A stretch of 64,000 bases of DNA from positions 1,984,001-2,048,000 of the forward strand of contig NZ_VFNV01000001.1 of the NCBI RefSeq assembly GCF_006715765.1, read 5' to 3'. Source of the DNA: Rarobacter incanus (lineage in GTDB: Bacteria > Actinomycetota > Actinomycetes > Actinomycetales > Cellulomonadaceae). Under the pieces are notes generated by a model. The model did not search any database, was not told the origin of the DNA, and worked only from the letters and a program-made list of their open reading frames with translations. Shown in pieces: positions 45,495 through 54,884 of this stretch (the stretch's first letter is position 1; the number at the start of each line of letters is the position of its first letter). The translations under genes and the position numbers were made by a program.

Positions 45495-46553
45495 GTGGAA
45501 CATTCCGGTATGACCAACACCGCGTCGGCAATAGCGACGGAGGATGGCAGCTCTGCGGGTGCGTGGCCGTGGATATCGCCGCGCCTGTCTGCAGCGCTGG
45601 AACCGCGCCTTGCGAAGGTCGAAGAGATGCTATTGGCCGCGGCCGCCAACGCGGATGCGCTCGCCAACACGGCCTCGCGTCACTTGGCGCTGGCCGGAGG
45701 CAAGCGACTGCGCCCGCTTTTCGCCCTGATAGCGGCCGAATTGGGTGACGCGCAGCGCCCTCAAGTCCTAGATGCGGCTGTCGTGGTGGAACTCACCCAC
45801 CTCGCGACGCTGTACCACGACGACGTCATGGATTCGGCGCCGCTGCGCCGGGGCGCGCCCTCGGCGCATGCGGTGTGGGGTAATACCGTTGCGATCCTCA
45901 CCGGCGATCTGCTGTTCGCGCGCGCGTCGGCAACGGTGGCGACGCTGGGGCCGGACGCGGTGCTGCAGCAGGCGCGGACGTTTGAACGACTCTGCTTGGG
46001 CCAGCTCCACGAGACGGTCGGCCCGCGTGAGGGTGACGATCCGCGCGAACACTACCTGGAGGTCCTGTCGGACAAGACTGCCTCGCTTTTGGCGACCGCG
46101 GGAAGGTTTGGTGCGCAATTCGCGGGATGTGACCCGTCGATCGTGGAGGCCGTGGGCCGCTTCGGCGAGTTGGTCGGCGTCGCTTTCCAGCTCGCAGATG
46201 ATGTGATCGATCTGTTGCCGGGCGCCTCCATGACCGGCAAGACGCCGGGCACTGACCTGCGTGAACACGTTGTAACAATGCCGATACTGCTGCTGCGCGA
46301 GCGGGTTTCGAGCGGCGAGGATGGCGGGGACGACGCCGAGTTGCTAGCTGCAATCGATGGCGACCTTAGCGATGACGCCACCCTCGAGGCGGTCCTGGCC
46401 AGGTTGCACGGGCACTCGGTGGTGAGCCAAACACTCGATCTTGCCAAGGACTACGTGGGCCGTGCGGTGGGCGAGCTGGAGAACCTGCCGCAGGGCGAGG
46501 TGCGCCAAACCCTCGAGCGATTCGCATGGGCGATGGTGGACCGCACCCAATAG
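45495..46553 (+). CDS. Polyprenyl diphosphate synthase
   Basis: The 352-residue trans-prenyltransferase has both Asp-rich motifs, LYHDDVMDSA and LADDVIDLL, plus the GGKRLRPLF substrate motif. It extends isoprenyl chains, most likely the menaquinone tail, given that menG lies directly upstream. GTG 45495 is chosen because of the adjacent -10 element; ATG 45510 is an alternative start. Chain length cannot be read with confidence. Confidence 0.9.
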   Translation: MEHSGMTNTASAIATEDGSSAGAWPWISPRLSAALEPRLAKVEEMLLAAAANADALANTASRHLALAGGKRLRPLFALIAAELGDAQRPQVLDAAVVVELTHLATLYHDDVMDSAPLRRGAPSAHAVWGNTVAILTGDLLFARASATVATLGPDAVLQQARTFERLCLGQLHETVGPREGDDPREHYLEVLSDKTASLLATAGRFGAQFAGCDPSIVEAVGRFGELVGVAFQLADDVIDLLPGASMTGKTPGTDLREHVVTMPILLLRERVSSGEDGGDDAELLAAIDGDLSDDATLEAVLARLHGHSVVSQTLDLAKDYVGRAVGELENLPQGEVRQTLERFAWAMVDRTQ

Positions 46554-46630
46554 GGCTGTGGATATCCGGGGCGCCGGGTGCGGCCCGCGGTAGCGTGAGC
46601 GTGTTCCTTGAGACCAGGGGAGGTCACCGA

Positions 46631-47656
46631 ATGCGCGGGGTTCCACCAGCCAATCAGGCCCCGGGCGCGGTGCGTGCTATCGCGTCCGCAATCGACGCCG
46701 GTGTTGCGGCGTGCGTCGCGGCAGCCTGCCTGTCGCTCCCCGTCCGCGGCCTGGGGACGGTTGTTGCCGTCGCTGTCGGCGCGGGCTACGCGGTGCTGCT
46801 CGGGGTGGCGGGTTGGAGCCCCGGGCGCGCCCTCATGCGGCTTCGGCTGGTCGATAGCCATACGGGTATGCCGGTCGGCGCGTTCCGCGCCAGTGGTCGT
46901 ACGATCTTGCTCGTTGTGGCTCCGTGGGTGATGGTGAGCGCACTGCGGGACCCGGATGGAATCGGATGGCACGACCGGATGCTAGCGTGCGTGACTATCG
47001 TTGCGTCGAACGCGACTAGGCATAGATTTCCCAACGAGGCCGCCGCGCCCCCAACGGCGCGTGCCCCGATCTGCGCCGACCCGCGATCCGGCGACTCGAA
47101 CCTCGCACCGCCGGGGGAAGGCGCGTGCGCAGCGGATGCCCTTGCCCCCGGCACAAAGGCCCCGGCGCAGTACCGTCCGCCATGCGAATTCAGCGAGCAA
47201 TCGGGGCCGCCACCAGCGCCGGTGATACGCGGAAGCGACGTCGATCACTTCGAGGTGGCCGCTGGGGCGACCGTGGTGGCTTCCCCGCACGGGCGGGAAA
47301 CACCGACATGGGAACTCCGTTCGGCGGCGGGCGAATCCATCGTGGTGGCGGGACCCACGATCGTCGGCAGGTGCCCGCGCGCCGCCCCTGGTGCGCATAA
47401 CACCGTCCGCCTGCACGACCCCGAGCGCTCGGTTTCGCGCAACCACGTGTTGTTATTGCCGGGGAGACGGGGTTTGTGGGCGTGCGACATCGGATCGACC
47501 AATGGGACGCGAATTCACCGAAAGGGCGGGGAAACGGTACCTTGTATGCAGAGCGTGCGGGTCAAGGTCGACCCACACGATGTCGTAGAAATAGGTGACC
47601 ACATGTTTCGATTGCACCGAGCGATCTCGAGGGAGCAACACCATGTTGACCAGTAG
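46631..47656 (+). CDS. RDD-domain membrane protein with C-terminal FHA domain
   Basis: ATG 46631 follows AGGGGAGGT; the longer upstream frame overlaps the prenyl synthase. The 341-residue protein has an RDD-type membrane domain (about 15-125), a disordered Pro/Ala-rich linker and an FHA domain (about 240-335). The FHA motifs are IVGRCP, SVSRNHVLL and DIGSTNGTRI. FHA domains bind phosphothreonine, so it probably reads marks made by the clustered kinase at the membrane. The next gene starts 14 bases before its end. Confidence 0.85.
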   Translation: MRGVPPANQAPGAVRAIASAIDAGVAACVAAACLSLPVRGLGTVVAVAVGAGYAVLLGVAGWSPGRALMRLRLVDSHTGMPVGAFRASGRTILLVVAPWVMVSALRDPDGIGWHDRMLACVTIVASNATRHRFPNEAAAPPTARAPICADPRSGDSNLAPPGEGACAADALAPGTKAPAQYRPPCEFSEQSGPPPAPVIRGSDVDHFEVAAGATVVASPHGRETPTWELRSAAGESIVVAGPTIVGRCPRAAPGAHNTVRLHDPERSVSRNHVLLLPGRRGLWACDIGSTNGTRIHRKGGETVPCMQSVRVKVDPHDVVEIGDHMFRLHRAISREQHHVDQ

Positions 47657-48620
47657 GTACATCGCAGGCGAAGCGGCGGCCGTCATCCGTCCCGGGGGGA
47701 TCGCGGTCGTGGGCCCGGAGATCGGCGACGATGCCGCCTCCGTGCTGTGGCACAAGACCGAGCGCACGATGGCGAGCGAGGCCATCGAAGTGATTCTGAA
47801 GCACTTTGGGCACGACTTCGTCCCCTTCGCCTCGGCAGCACTCGGCGCGGATGGATTGCACGTCGCCGCGCGCGGCGGAGCCCGCGCGGAGGTGCAAGAC
47901 GGCGCGGGCGTGGTCCACATCGTGGGAGATGGCGCAGGTCAGCTCGTCAAACGGGTGTTTCCGGACGCCCTGCGGGTCACGGTCCTGTTGCCGGAACATA
48001 CCCCGCGATTGGGCGAAGGGTGGCAGGTCGAGTCGGGGCTGGTGGGGGCCTCGCAGGTGACATCGTTTGTCGAACCGACGGCCGCGGTGGAGGCAACCGA
48101 GATCGACGATCTTCTCGACGATTTGGATGCCACGGTGATCGCTTCCCCGGCAAGCCTGTCGCGTTCCGACGATATTGCGGATGTCGAACTCATCAGCGAA
48201 TTGGTTGCCGCGGCGAACCCGCATTTCGAGCGAGAATCCGCCGACCTCGCGACCAGCTCCAATGGGAACGAGGCCACCTCATCGCCCTACAAGTTGGTCT
48301 TGGGCTCGGGGATAGTCGTTGAACTCGATAGGCCGGTCATCGTGGGGCGGGCGCCGATCGACCCGCGTTCGGAGTACGCCCCCCAGCCGCACCTCGTTGC
48401 ATTCGATTCTCCGGGACGGGGAATCTCCAGGACTCACGCAATGATCGAGCAAGGAATCAATTGCGCGGTCGTCACCGACCTGAATTCCACCAATGGCGTG
48501 GAGGTGCTGATCCCGGGCCGCGGCAAGCAGAGGCTTGCCGCGGGGGTCCCACTGTCAGTTCCTGCGGGTACGGTAGTAGACATCGGAGAAGGCGCGACGT
48601 TCCTGGTCCAAGAGGTGTAG
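47643..48620 (+). CDS. FHA-domain protein
   Basis: ATG 47643 follows GAGGGAG and overlaps the preceding gene by 14 bases. The 325-residue protein has an uncharacterised N-terminal domain (about 1-140), an acidic middle (IDDLLDDLDATVIASP) and a C-terminal FHA domain (about 225-325: VIVGRAP, GISRTHAMIE, DLNSTNGVEV). There is no membrane segment. It is probably a phosphothreonine-reading partner of the kinase; the DDLDATVI stretch resembles acidic pThr sites and might allow self-binding (inference). Confidence 0.85.
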   Translation: MLTSRYIAGEAAAVIRPGGIAVVGPEIGDDAASVLWHKTERTMASEAIEVILKHFGHDFVPFASAALGADGLHVAARGGARAEVQDGAGVVHIVGDGAGQLVKRVFPDALRVTVLLPEHTPRLGEGWQVESGLVGASQVTSFVEPTAAVEATEIDDLLDDLDATVIASPASLSRSDDIADVELISELVAAANPHFERESADLATSSNGNEATSSPYKLVLGSGIVVELDRPVIVGRAPIDPRSEYAPQPHLVAFDSPGRGISRTHAMIEQGINCAVVTDLNSTNGVEVLIPGRGKQRLAAGVPLSVPAGTVVDIGEGATFLVQEV

Positions 48621-48803
48621 GCGACTCTCGTCTCCGTCTCGCAACCTGGGACCGCCTTCAAATCGAGAAAACCAGTGTGCTAGCGTCACCGGCTACATCG
48701 CTGGCCTTGGTCCGCTGACTTCACGGCGGGCCTTGTGCGGCCACCAACGCCTCGGCCGCGCCCTTGCGCTGACCGGCGGACTGAACGGAATTCTGGAGGA
48801 GAT

Positions 48804-50177
48804 GTGACCACAAATCGCCCTGTGCGTGTTGCGGTGATCGGGGCTGGACCAGCCGGGATCTACGCGGCCGACATCCTGTCGAAGACGGACCTTGAGGTAT
48901 CGATCGATCTGTTCGAGCGGCTCCCGGCGCCGTTCGGCCTGGTCCGCTACGGGGTCGCGCCCGACCACCCCCGTATCAAGCAAATCATCAATGCTCTGCA
49001 CAAGGTTTTGGACCGCGGCGATATCCGGCTCATTTCGAACGTCACGATCGGTGACGACATCACGGTGACGGAACTACAGGATTACTACGACGCAGTCATC
49101 TTCACGACGGGCGCCATCCGCGATGCTGATCTGGATATCCCCGGTATCGACCTCGATGGATCGTATGGGGCGGCAGATTTCGTTTCCTGGTATGACGCGC
49201 ACCCTGACTACCCGCAGACCTGGCCGCTCGAGGCGCAGAGGGTCGCCGTCATCGGTGCTGGCAACGTCGCGCTCGACGTAGCGAGAGTGCTCGCCAAGCA
49301 CGCGGACGACCTCCACTCGACGGAGATCCCCGACCACGTCTACCGCGCGCTCAAGGCATCGCCCGTCACCGATGTCCACGTTTTCGCGCGACGCGGACCG
49401 GCGCAGGCGAAGTTCTCTCCGCTGGAACTGCGGGAATTGGGACATGTCCCCGACGTCGACGTCGTCGTATACCCCGAGGATTTCGAATTCGATGAGGGAT
49501 CGTTGGCCGCAATTCAGGGTTCGAATCAGGTCAAGCAGGTCGTCAAGACGTTGACGGATTGGGCTCTGGTAGACCCCTCTACGCAGACCGCCAGCCGCAA
49601 ACTCCACATTCACTTCCTGGCGGCGCCCGTTGCGATCCTGGACCAAAACGGTGATGGCAAGGTTGACGCGCTGCGGACCGAACGCACCGCACTCAATGGC
49701 GATGGCACCGTCTGCGGCACCGGCGTTTTCCACGACTGGCCGGTTGAGGCCGTCTATCGCGCGGTCGGATACTTCGGAAGCCCCGTCGATGGCGTGCCAT
49801 TCAACGCGGCGAAGGGCGTGATCAACAACCAGGGCGGACGCGTGATAGATCACGACGGGGTGCAGGTCCCGGGTCTCTACACATCCGGTTGGATCAAGCG
49901 AGGCCCGGTTGGCCTCATCGGATCGACGAAGTCGGATGCTTCAGAAACCATTGCTAATCTGGTGGAAGACGTCGCGGCGTTACCTACCGCCAAGAATCCG
50001 GATCCGCAGGCCATCATAGGTTTGCTTGAGCAACGGGGTATCCCCTATTTGCGCTGGCAGGATTGGTTGCAGTTGGACGCCTTCGAGCGGCATCTCGGGG
50101 AGACAGAAGGCCGTGAACGGGTAAAGGTCCCCACCCGCGAGGAAATGATCGGCGCATCGAGGACACCAGTGGCGTGA
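48804..50177 (+). CDS. fprA: FAD-dependent ferredoxin/flavodoxin-NADP reductase
   Basis: GTG 48804 follows TGGAGGAGAT. The 457-residue protein has the FAD motif VAVIGAGPAGIYAADIL, ERLPAPFGLVRYGVAPDH, the NADP motif VAVIGAGNVALDVARVL and the C-terminal SGWIKRGPVGLIGSTKSDA. This is the adrenodoxin-reductase/FprA family. It passes electrons between NADPH and ferredoxin. The htpX gene starts 1 base after its stop. Confidence 0.93.
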   Translation: MTTNRPVRVAVIGAGPAGIYAADILSKTDLEVSIDLFERLPAPFGLVRYGVAPDHPRIKQIINALHKVLDRGDIRLISNVTIGDDITVTELQDYYDAVIFTTGAIRDADLDIPGIDLDGSYGAADFVSWYDAHPDYPQTWPLEAQRVAVIGAGNVALDVARVLAKHADDLHSTEIPDHVYRALKASPVTDVHVFARRGPAQAKFSPLELRELGHVPDVDVVVYPEDFEFDEGSLAAIQGSNQVKQVVKTLTDWALVDPSTQTASRKLHIHFLAAPVAILDQNGDGKVDALRTERTALNGDGTVCGTGVFHDWPVEAVYRAVGYFGSPVDGVPFNAAKGVINNQGGRVIDHDGVQVPGLYTSGWIKRGPVGLIGSTKSDASETIANLVEDVAALPTAKNPDPQAIIGLLEQRGIPYLRWQDWLQLDAFERHLGETEGRERVKVPTREEMIGASRTPVA

Positions 50178-50178
50178 T

Positions 50179-51072
50179 ATGAGTTCAGCTCCGCTTTCGA
50201 CCAGACACTTCAACGGCTTGAAGACAACTTTGCTGTTCGCAGGGATGTGGGCCGTCCTGCTGGGAATCTGGGCGTTGGTGGGGCGGGACTCGTCCAGCCT
50301 GCTTGTTTTCTTTTGCGTGCTGGGCCTGGCCGGTACCGCCTGGGGCTACTGGAATTCCGCGTCGATTGCGCTGCGCGCCATGCAGGCGTATCCGGTAACC
50401 GCACAGCAGCAGCCCGAGATGTACCGTATCGTCTCCGAGCTGAGCCAGCGGGCCGGCCAGCCCATGCCTGCTTTGTACGTCTCCGCCACTAGCTCGCCGA
50501 ACGCGTTCGCCACCGGTCGCAATCCACGCCATGCTGCCGTGTGCTGCACGGAGGGAATTTTGCAGATCCTGAACGAGCGCGAGCTGCGCGGGGTGCTGGG
50601 GCACGAACTCATGCACGTATACAACCGCGACATTCTGACTGCCTCCGTCGCCTCGGGTATCGCGGGTGTTATCTCCTCGATCGCGCAATTCCTGATGTTT
50701 TTCGGTGGCGGCCGGGATCGGGACTCCGCGAATCCGCTCGCGGCCCTCGGCATCGCCCTACTGGCGCCGATCGGCGCGTCCATCATCCAACTGGCGATCT
50801 CGCGCACGCGCGAGTACGACGCGGACGAGGACGGTGCCAGACTAACGGGCGACCCGCTCGCACTGGCCAGCGCATTGGCGAAGCTGGAGATAGGCACGTC
50901 CCGGGCGCCGCTGCCCGACACTCCGAAGCTCGAAAATGTCTCGCACGTCATGATTGCGAACCCGTTCGCAGGGCGCGTCAAATCGCTGTTCGCTACCCAC
51001 CCGCCGATGGATCAACGGATCGCCCGGCTTGAGCGGATGGCGCAGGGCGGCGCCTTCGGCAACTTTCGGTGA
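50179..51072 (+). CDS. htpX: Membrane zinc metalloprotease HtpX
   Basis: The 297-residue M48 protease has two N-terminal membrane segments and the HELMH zinc motif (His142, Glu143, His146). Two more hydrophobic segments and a third ligand in REYDADEDGA (Glu212) follow. It degrades misfolded membrane proteins. It directly follows fprA and is probably cotranscribed with it. Confidence 0.94.
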   Translation: MSSAPLSTRHFNGLKTTLLFAGMWAVLLGIWALVGRDSSSLLVFFCVLGLAGTAWGYWNSASIALRAMQAYPVTAQQQPEMYRIVSELSQRAGQPMPALYVSATSSPNAFATGRNPRHAAVCCTEGILQILNERELRGVLGHELMHVYNRDILTASVASGIAGVISSIAQFLMFFGGGRDRDSANPLAALGIALLAPIGASIIQLAISRTREYDADEDGARLTGDPLALASALAKLEIGTSRAPLPDTPKLENVSHVMIANPFAGRVKSLFATHPPMDQRIARLERMAQGGAFGNFR

Positions 51073-51084
51073 GAGAATTGCGTC

Positions 51085-51447
51085 ATGGGCTTAGTTCTGA
51101 CGGTTGCATTGTGGGTCGGCGGCGTGGTTGTCGCGGTCGGCGTGTTGGTGTTGGCGATTAGGGCGTTCGCGCAGCCCGACGGGACAATGGCCGGCGGCGG
51201 CGCCGGGGGCGCGCTGGGGGGATTCGATGAGGCATTCAACCCCGCGCAACACAACGCCAATTTGGAACGCGAGAGGCAGCGATCGGTGCCGGTTGAATCG
51301 CCGGTGCCGGGCAATCGGCAATGGGAATCAGACGAGATGAAGATCCACTACTCGATTGACGGAACCCCCCAGTCGATTTCCATCCGCGGAAACTCGACCG
51401 GGAAGTCCGCCGCGGGCGACGGCTCGTCGGACACTAGCGGTAGTTGA
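51085..51447 (+). CDS. Small membrane-anchored protein, possibly DUF6191 family
   Basis: The 120-residue product has one N-terminal membrane segment (about 2-26), a Gly-rich turn and [12 protein letters not shown], which resembles a small actinobacterial family (DUF6191) by eye. The rest is polar. Function is unknown. It follows htpX by 12 bases. Its stop overlaps the end of the YajQ gene on the other strand by 14 bases. Confidence 0.6.
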   Translation: MGLVLTVALWVGGVVVAVGVLVLAIRAFAQPDGTMAGGGAGGALGGFDEAFNPAQHNANLERERQRSVPVESPVPGNRQWESDEMKIHYSIDGTPQSISIRGNSTGKSAAGDGSSDTSGS

Positions 51448-51934
51448 CGAACTGCAGGGCAAAGTCGAGGTCGGCGCCCTTGAGAAGGGTGATCACGTCC
51501 TGCAGTGCATCGCGGGACTTCGAAGTCACGCGGACCTCGTCGCCAGTGATTTGAGTTTTCACGCCCTTGGGGCCCTCGTCGCGAATGATCTTGGTGATCT
51601 TCTTCGCCGCGTCCCCGGCAAGCCCCTCCTTGATCGTCGATTCGAGGCGATATTCCTTGCCGGACGGCTTGGGCTCGCGGTCTCCAACCTCCAGTGACTT
51701 GAGGGAAATGCCGCGCTTGATGAGCTTCGTTTCGAATACGTCGAGAATCGCGAGTACGCGCTCGGCCGAGTTCGCGGCCATCACGATCTTCTCACCGCTC
51801 CACGCGATCGATGCGCCAACGTTCTTGAAGTCGTAGCGCTGCGCTACCTCTTTTCCCGCCTGATTTAGCGCGTTGTCTACCTCCTGGCGGTCCACCTTGC
51901 TGACGATATCGAATGATGAATCGGCCACAATCAT
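51434..51934 (-). CDS. YajQ-family (DUF520) nucleotide-binding protein
   Basis: ATG at 51934 follows GAGAAGGGC; the longer upstream frame is rejected. The 166-residue protein has the family signatures [41 protein letters not shown] and the terminal [11 protein letters not shown]. YajQ proteins bind RNA or nucleotides; some bind cyclic di-GMP. Length is normal. Confidence 0.93.
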   Translation of the reverse strand: MIVADSSFDIVSKVDRQEVDNALNQAGKEVAQRYDFKNVGASIAWSGEKIVMAANSAERVLAILDVFETKLIKRGISLKSLEVGDREPKPSGKEYRLESTIKEGLAGDAAKKITKIIRDEGPKGVKTQITGDEVRVTSKSRDALQDVITLLKGADLDFALQFVNYR

Positions 51935-52020
51935 GCCCTTCTCGCAGAGAAAACTTAGGTGCCCTAAGACTAGGCGGGCGGTGTGCGGGAAGCGAAATAT
52001 CGGGGCCCGTGAGTGCCGAT

Positions 52021-52049
52021 TTCGCACTTCGGCTTTTACCTAGTAAAGT
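52021..52049 (+). promoter_or_regulatory. Promoter for tRNA-Tyr
   Basis: TTCGCA (52021-52026) and TAAAGT (52044-52049) are 17 bases apart. The -10 ends 22 bases before the mature tRNA 5' end. Confidence 0.45.
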
Positions 52050-52071
52050 GGTTCCGCCCGGTAACGGGCAA

Positions 52072-52153
52072 GGCGGGTTGCCCGAGCGGCCAAAGGGAGC
52101 TGACTGTAAATCAGCCGCGTCATGCTACGGGGGTTCAAATCCCTCACCCGCCA
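52072..52153 (+). tRNA. tRNA-Tyr (anticodon GTA)
   Basis: Acceptor arms GGCGGGT (52072-52078) and ACCCGCC (52146-52152) pair fully. The anticodon stem GCTGA/TCAGC carries GTA at 52106-52108. The long variable arm is typical of class II bacterial tRNA-Tyr. CCA is not encoded. Confidence 0.95.
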
Positions 52154-52252
52154 CGCAGCATTACTTGGCAGTACCGCGCGTCCGGCGCTTCGTCGGCGGA
52201 CGTAAATCCGATTTTGTTCTCGCATGACATTGCGATAGCGTAGGTCGGCGCT

Positions 52253-52324
52253 GCCCCCGTAGCTCAGTGGTAGAGCGCAGTCTTGGTAAGACTGAGGTCA
52301 TGGGTCCGATTCCCATCGGGGGCT
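52253..52324 (+). tRNA. tRNA-Thr (anticodon GGT)
   Basis: Acceptor arms GCCCCCG (52253-52259) and CGGGGGC (52317-52323) pair. The anticodon stem CAGTC/GACTG carries GGT at 52285-52287. It lies in the conserved order tRNA-Thr, tRNA-Met, rpmG. Confidence 0.95.
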
Positions 52325-52399
52325 CTGATAGTGGTTCGCGTCGTTGCTTTAGCAGCCGACGCATCACTGTCTAGCTTGGATGTATCCAGGCAACCTAGC

Positions 52400-52476
52400 G
52401 GCGGGGTAGCTCAGTTGGTTAGAGCGCACGGCTCATAATCGTGAGGTCGCGGGTTCGAGCCCCGCCCCCGCTACCA
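52400..52476 (+). tRNA. tRNA-Met, elongator (anticodon CAT)
   Basis: Acceptor arms GGCGGGG (52400-52406) and CCCCGCT (52466-52472) pair with one G-U. CAT is at 52434-52436. CCA is encoded (52474-52476). The G1-U72 pair fits an elongator rather than an initiator tRNA. Confidence 0.93.
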
Positions 52477-52600
52477 TTGGTGACAGGTTCAATCTCGCGC
52501 GCTCGACCGGCGGCGCGCGAAAAGCACCGGTTGACAGCCCCGGGAGGGGAAGTGAACCGGATTATGTTGCGCCCGTAGTGGCGCGAGAGGTGGCACTACC

Positions 52601-52771
52601 GTGGCAAGTAAGTCGTCTGACGTTCGTCCGAAGATCACGATGGCATGCGTTGACTGCAAAGAGCGCAACTACATCACGAAGAAGAACCGCCGCAACGACC
52701 CGGACCGCTTGGAACTCGCGAAGTTCTGCCCGCGTTGCGGCCGCAAGACGCAGCACCGCGAGACTCGCTGA
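52601..52771 (+). CDS. rpmG: 50S ribosomal protein L33
   Basis: A 56-residue protein from GTG 52601 after GAGAGG reads [19 protein letters not shown] and ends with [14 protein letters not shown]. The two Cys pairs (CVDC, CPRC) form a zinc ribbon, so this is the zinc-binding L33 form. It lies between tRNA-Met and the hadA-like gene, as in mycobacteria. Confidence 0.95.
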   Translation: MASKSSDVRPKITMACVDCKERNYITKKNRRNDPDRLELAKFCPRCGRKTQHRETR

Positions 52772-52788
52772 TTTAGCGCTGAGTTCGC

Positions 52789-53247
52789 GTGGTAAACGTC
52801 GAGTTTGCGGGGCGGGTCTATCCGCCCTTCGGCCCCTATCGGGTCGGGCGCGAGAAGATTCGCGAGTTCGCGCGCGCCGTGGGCGCGCACCTTCCGCAGC
52901 ATCACGACCTGGCCGCCGCCCGCGCACAGGGTTACGGCGACCTGGTGGCGCCGGTCACCTTCGCGGTTACGATCGCCCAGGCGGCCGAGGCGCAGCTCAT
53001 TGAGGATCCTGGCGCGGACATCGATTTCTCTCGCGTAGTGCACGCCGACGAGCGATTCGAGCATGTCCGTCCGCTCGTGGCCGGTGACGACGTCGTGACT
53101 GTCCTCACCGTGGTTTCGATCAAGGAACGCGCGGGACTGGCCATGGTTTCCACGCGCGCCGATATTCACGAGAGCCTCCCGGGTGACGAACCGGGTGAAC
53201 TAATCAGTTCGGTTCACTCGACGCTGGCAGTTCGGCTGGAGGCATAG
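52789..53247 (+). CDS. MaoC-like dehydratase, HadA-like subunit
   Basis: The 152-residue protein has the N-terminal MaoC (FAS1_DH-like) fold pattern of HadA: FAGRVYPPFGPYRVGREKIREFA, APVTFAV, VVHADERFEHVRPLVAGD. HadA lacks the catalytic pair, which its partner HadB supplies. In mycobacteria the dimer dehydrates 3-hydroxyacyl-ACP. Here the substrate is uncertain, since no mycolate genes are seen. The GTG start has only a weak ribosome site. The partner gene begins 2 bases after its stop. Confidence 0.85.
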   Translation: MVNVEFAGRVYPPFGPYRVGREKIREFARAVGAHLPQHHDLAAARAQGYGDLVAPVTFAVTIAQAAEAQLIEDPGADIDFSRVVHADERFEHVRPLVAGDDVVTVLTVVSIKERAGLAMVSTRADIHESLPGDEPGELISSVHSTLAVRLEA

Positions 53248-53249
53248 GT

Positions 53250-53669
53250 ATGGCCGATATGACCTCCATCAACGTTGGCGATGTGGTCGCAACCAGGACT
53301 ATTGCAGTTGACCGCAAGACCCTGGTGCGTTACGCAGGCGCTAGCGGCGACTTCAACGATATTCACTATTCCGATGTCGTGGCGCGCGCGGTCGGCCTGC
53401 CGGGCGTTATCGCGCACGGCATGTGGACCATGGGCGCCGCCGTTAGCGTCCTGGAGGACTTCCTCGGCGACGCCGGACTCGTCATCGACTACCAAACGCG
53501 GTTCTCGCGGCCGGTGGAGGTTCCCAGTACAGGTACCGCCGAAATCAACGTGTCGGTCGCCGTGGGCGCCATCGACGCTGCGCGCGGCACCGTTCGATTT
53601 GACCTGAGTGTCACCGTTTCCGGCGCGCGCGTGCTGACGAAGGCGCAAGCCGTGGCCCGGCTCGGCTAG
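53250..53669 (+). CDS. MaoC-like dehydratase, HadB-like subunit
   Basis: The 139-residue hot-dog-fold protein has the hydratase motif YAGASGDFNDIHYSD with the catalytic Asp and His, and PGVIAHGMWTMG. With the HadA-like protein it should form a (3R)-hydroxyacyl dehydratase. ATG 53250 follows GGAGG. The order rpmG-hadA-hadB matches mycobacteria, but murB, not hadC, follows. Confidence 0.88.
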   Translation: MADMTSINVGDVVATRTIAVDRKTLVRYAGASGDFNDIHYSDVVARAVGLPGVIAHGMWTMGAAVSVLEDFLGDAGLVIDYQTRFSRPVEVPSTGTAEINVSVAVGAIDAARGTVRFDLSVTVSGARVLTKAQAVARLG

Positions 53670-53678
53670 CCTGGGTGT

Positions 53679-54815
53679 ATGCCCAGTTTCGACCAGCTCA
53701 CCACCCTGCGCGTCGGCGGCCCTGCCGACAACTACCGCGAAGTATCCACCGAACAAGAGTTCATCGATACGATCCGCGAATGTGACGAGGCGGCCGAACC
53801 GCTTTTGGTGCTGGGGGGCGGTTCAAACGTGGTCGTCGCCGACGAGGGCTTTGGCGGGGTCGTGGTGCGCGACGTGCGCTCCGGCGTCGCCGTCGAGAGC
53901 CAGGATGCGTGCGGTGGCGCTTCTTTTTCAGCGGTGGCGGGCACCGCATGGGACGACCTGGTGGTCCACGCGGTCAACAACGATTGGGTGGGCCTGGAAG
54001 CACTGTCCGGGATACCGGGAACCGTTGGCGCTGCGCCCGTGCAGAACATCGGTGCCTACGGCCAGGAGGTTGCGGGCGCGATCGCCGCGGTGCGGGTGTG
54101 GAACCGCGTAGCGGGCAGGGTCGAGACCTTCGCTGCCTCCACGTTGTCCTTTGGCTACCGAACCTCGCGTCTGAAGCAATCGATGCGCGCGGATTGCGCG
54201 CTTGCGGGTGCCCCGTGGTATCCATCACCGGCCTATGTCGTGCTTTCCGTTTCGTTCCAGGTGAGGCTGGCTTCGCTGAGCGTTCCCATCGCCTACGGCG
54301 AATTGGCGCGCACGCTGGGGGTCGAGGTTGGCGCCCGCGTCCCCCAATCTGAGGTGCGCGCCGCAGTGTTGGAGTTGCGCGGCCGCAAGGGCATGCTGCT
54401 GGACGATCCGGCGGCGCCAGATTTCGATCGATGGAGCGCTGGTTCGTTTTTCACGAACCCGATCGTCGCAGCGGATGTGGCCGCATCGCTTCCCGCGGAT
54501 GCGCCCCGCTACCCGGTGCGTTCCGCGCTGCCCCTGACCACCACCGCCCCGAGCCTGGGGCGCATCCGCGATGACGTCATCAAGACGTCGGCCGCCTGGT
54601 TGATAGAGCACGCGGGGTTTGGTCGGGGGTTTGGTCTTTTCGGGGACGAGTCCCCCGCCCGCCTTTCGACCAAGCACACGCTGGCGATAACGAACCGGGG
54701 TGGCGCGAGCGCGCAGGACGTTATCAACCTCGCCCGACACGTGCGCGCCGGGGTCAAGGACGCGTTCGGCATTACTTTGGAGCCCGAACCGGTGCTGGTC
54801 GGTCTGGCGCTCTGA
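53679..54815 (+). CDS. murB: UDP-N-acetylenolpyruvoylglucosamine reductase
   Basis: The 378-residue FAD enzyme has LTTLRVGGPADNY, VLGGGSNVVVAD, LEALSGIPGTVGAAPVQNIGAYGQE, FGYRTSRLK, and the catalytic Ser in WSAGSFFTNPI. It reduces the enolpyruvyl group to make UDP-MurNAc for peptidoglycan. It starts 9 bases after the hadB-like stop without a clear Shine-Dalgarno. Confidence 0.96.
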   Translation: MPSFDQLTTLRVGGPADNYREVSTEQEFIDTIRECDEAAEPLLVLGGGSNVVVADEGFGGVVVRDVRSGVAVESQDACGGASFSAVAGTAWDDLVVHAVNNDWVGLEALSGIPGTVGAAPVQNIGAYGQEVAGAIAAVRVWNRVAGRVETFAASTLSFGYRTSRLKQSMRADCALAGAPWYPSPAYVVLSVSFQVRLASLSVPIAYGELARTLGVEVGARVPQSEVRAAVLELRGRKGMLLDDPAAPDFDRWSAGSFFTNPIVAADVAASLPADAPRYPVRSALPLTTTAPSLGRIRDDVIKTSAAWLIEHAGFGRGFGLFGDESPARLSTKHTLAITNRGGASAQDVINLARHVRAGVKDAFGITLEPEPVLVGLAL

Positions 54816-54884
54816 ACCCCCGGCCGCGGTTGGCGCCGGCACCGGCGGGCGTTCCGCGTCGCGGCGCTGGTCGATGAGTCGCGC

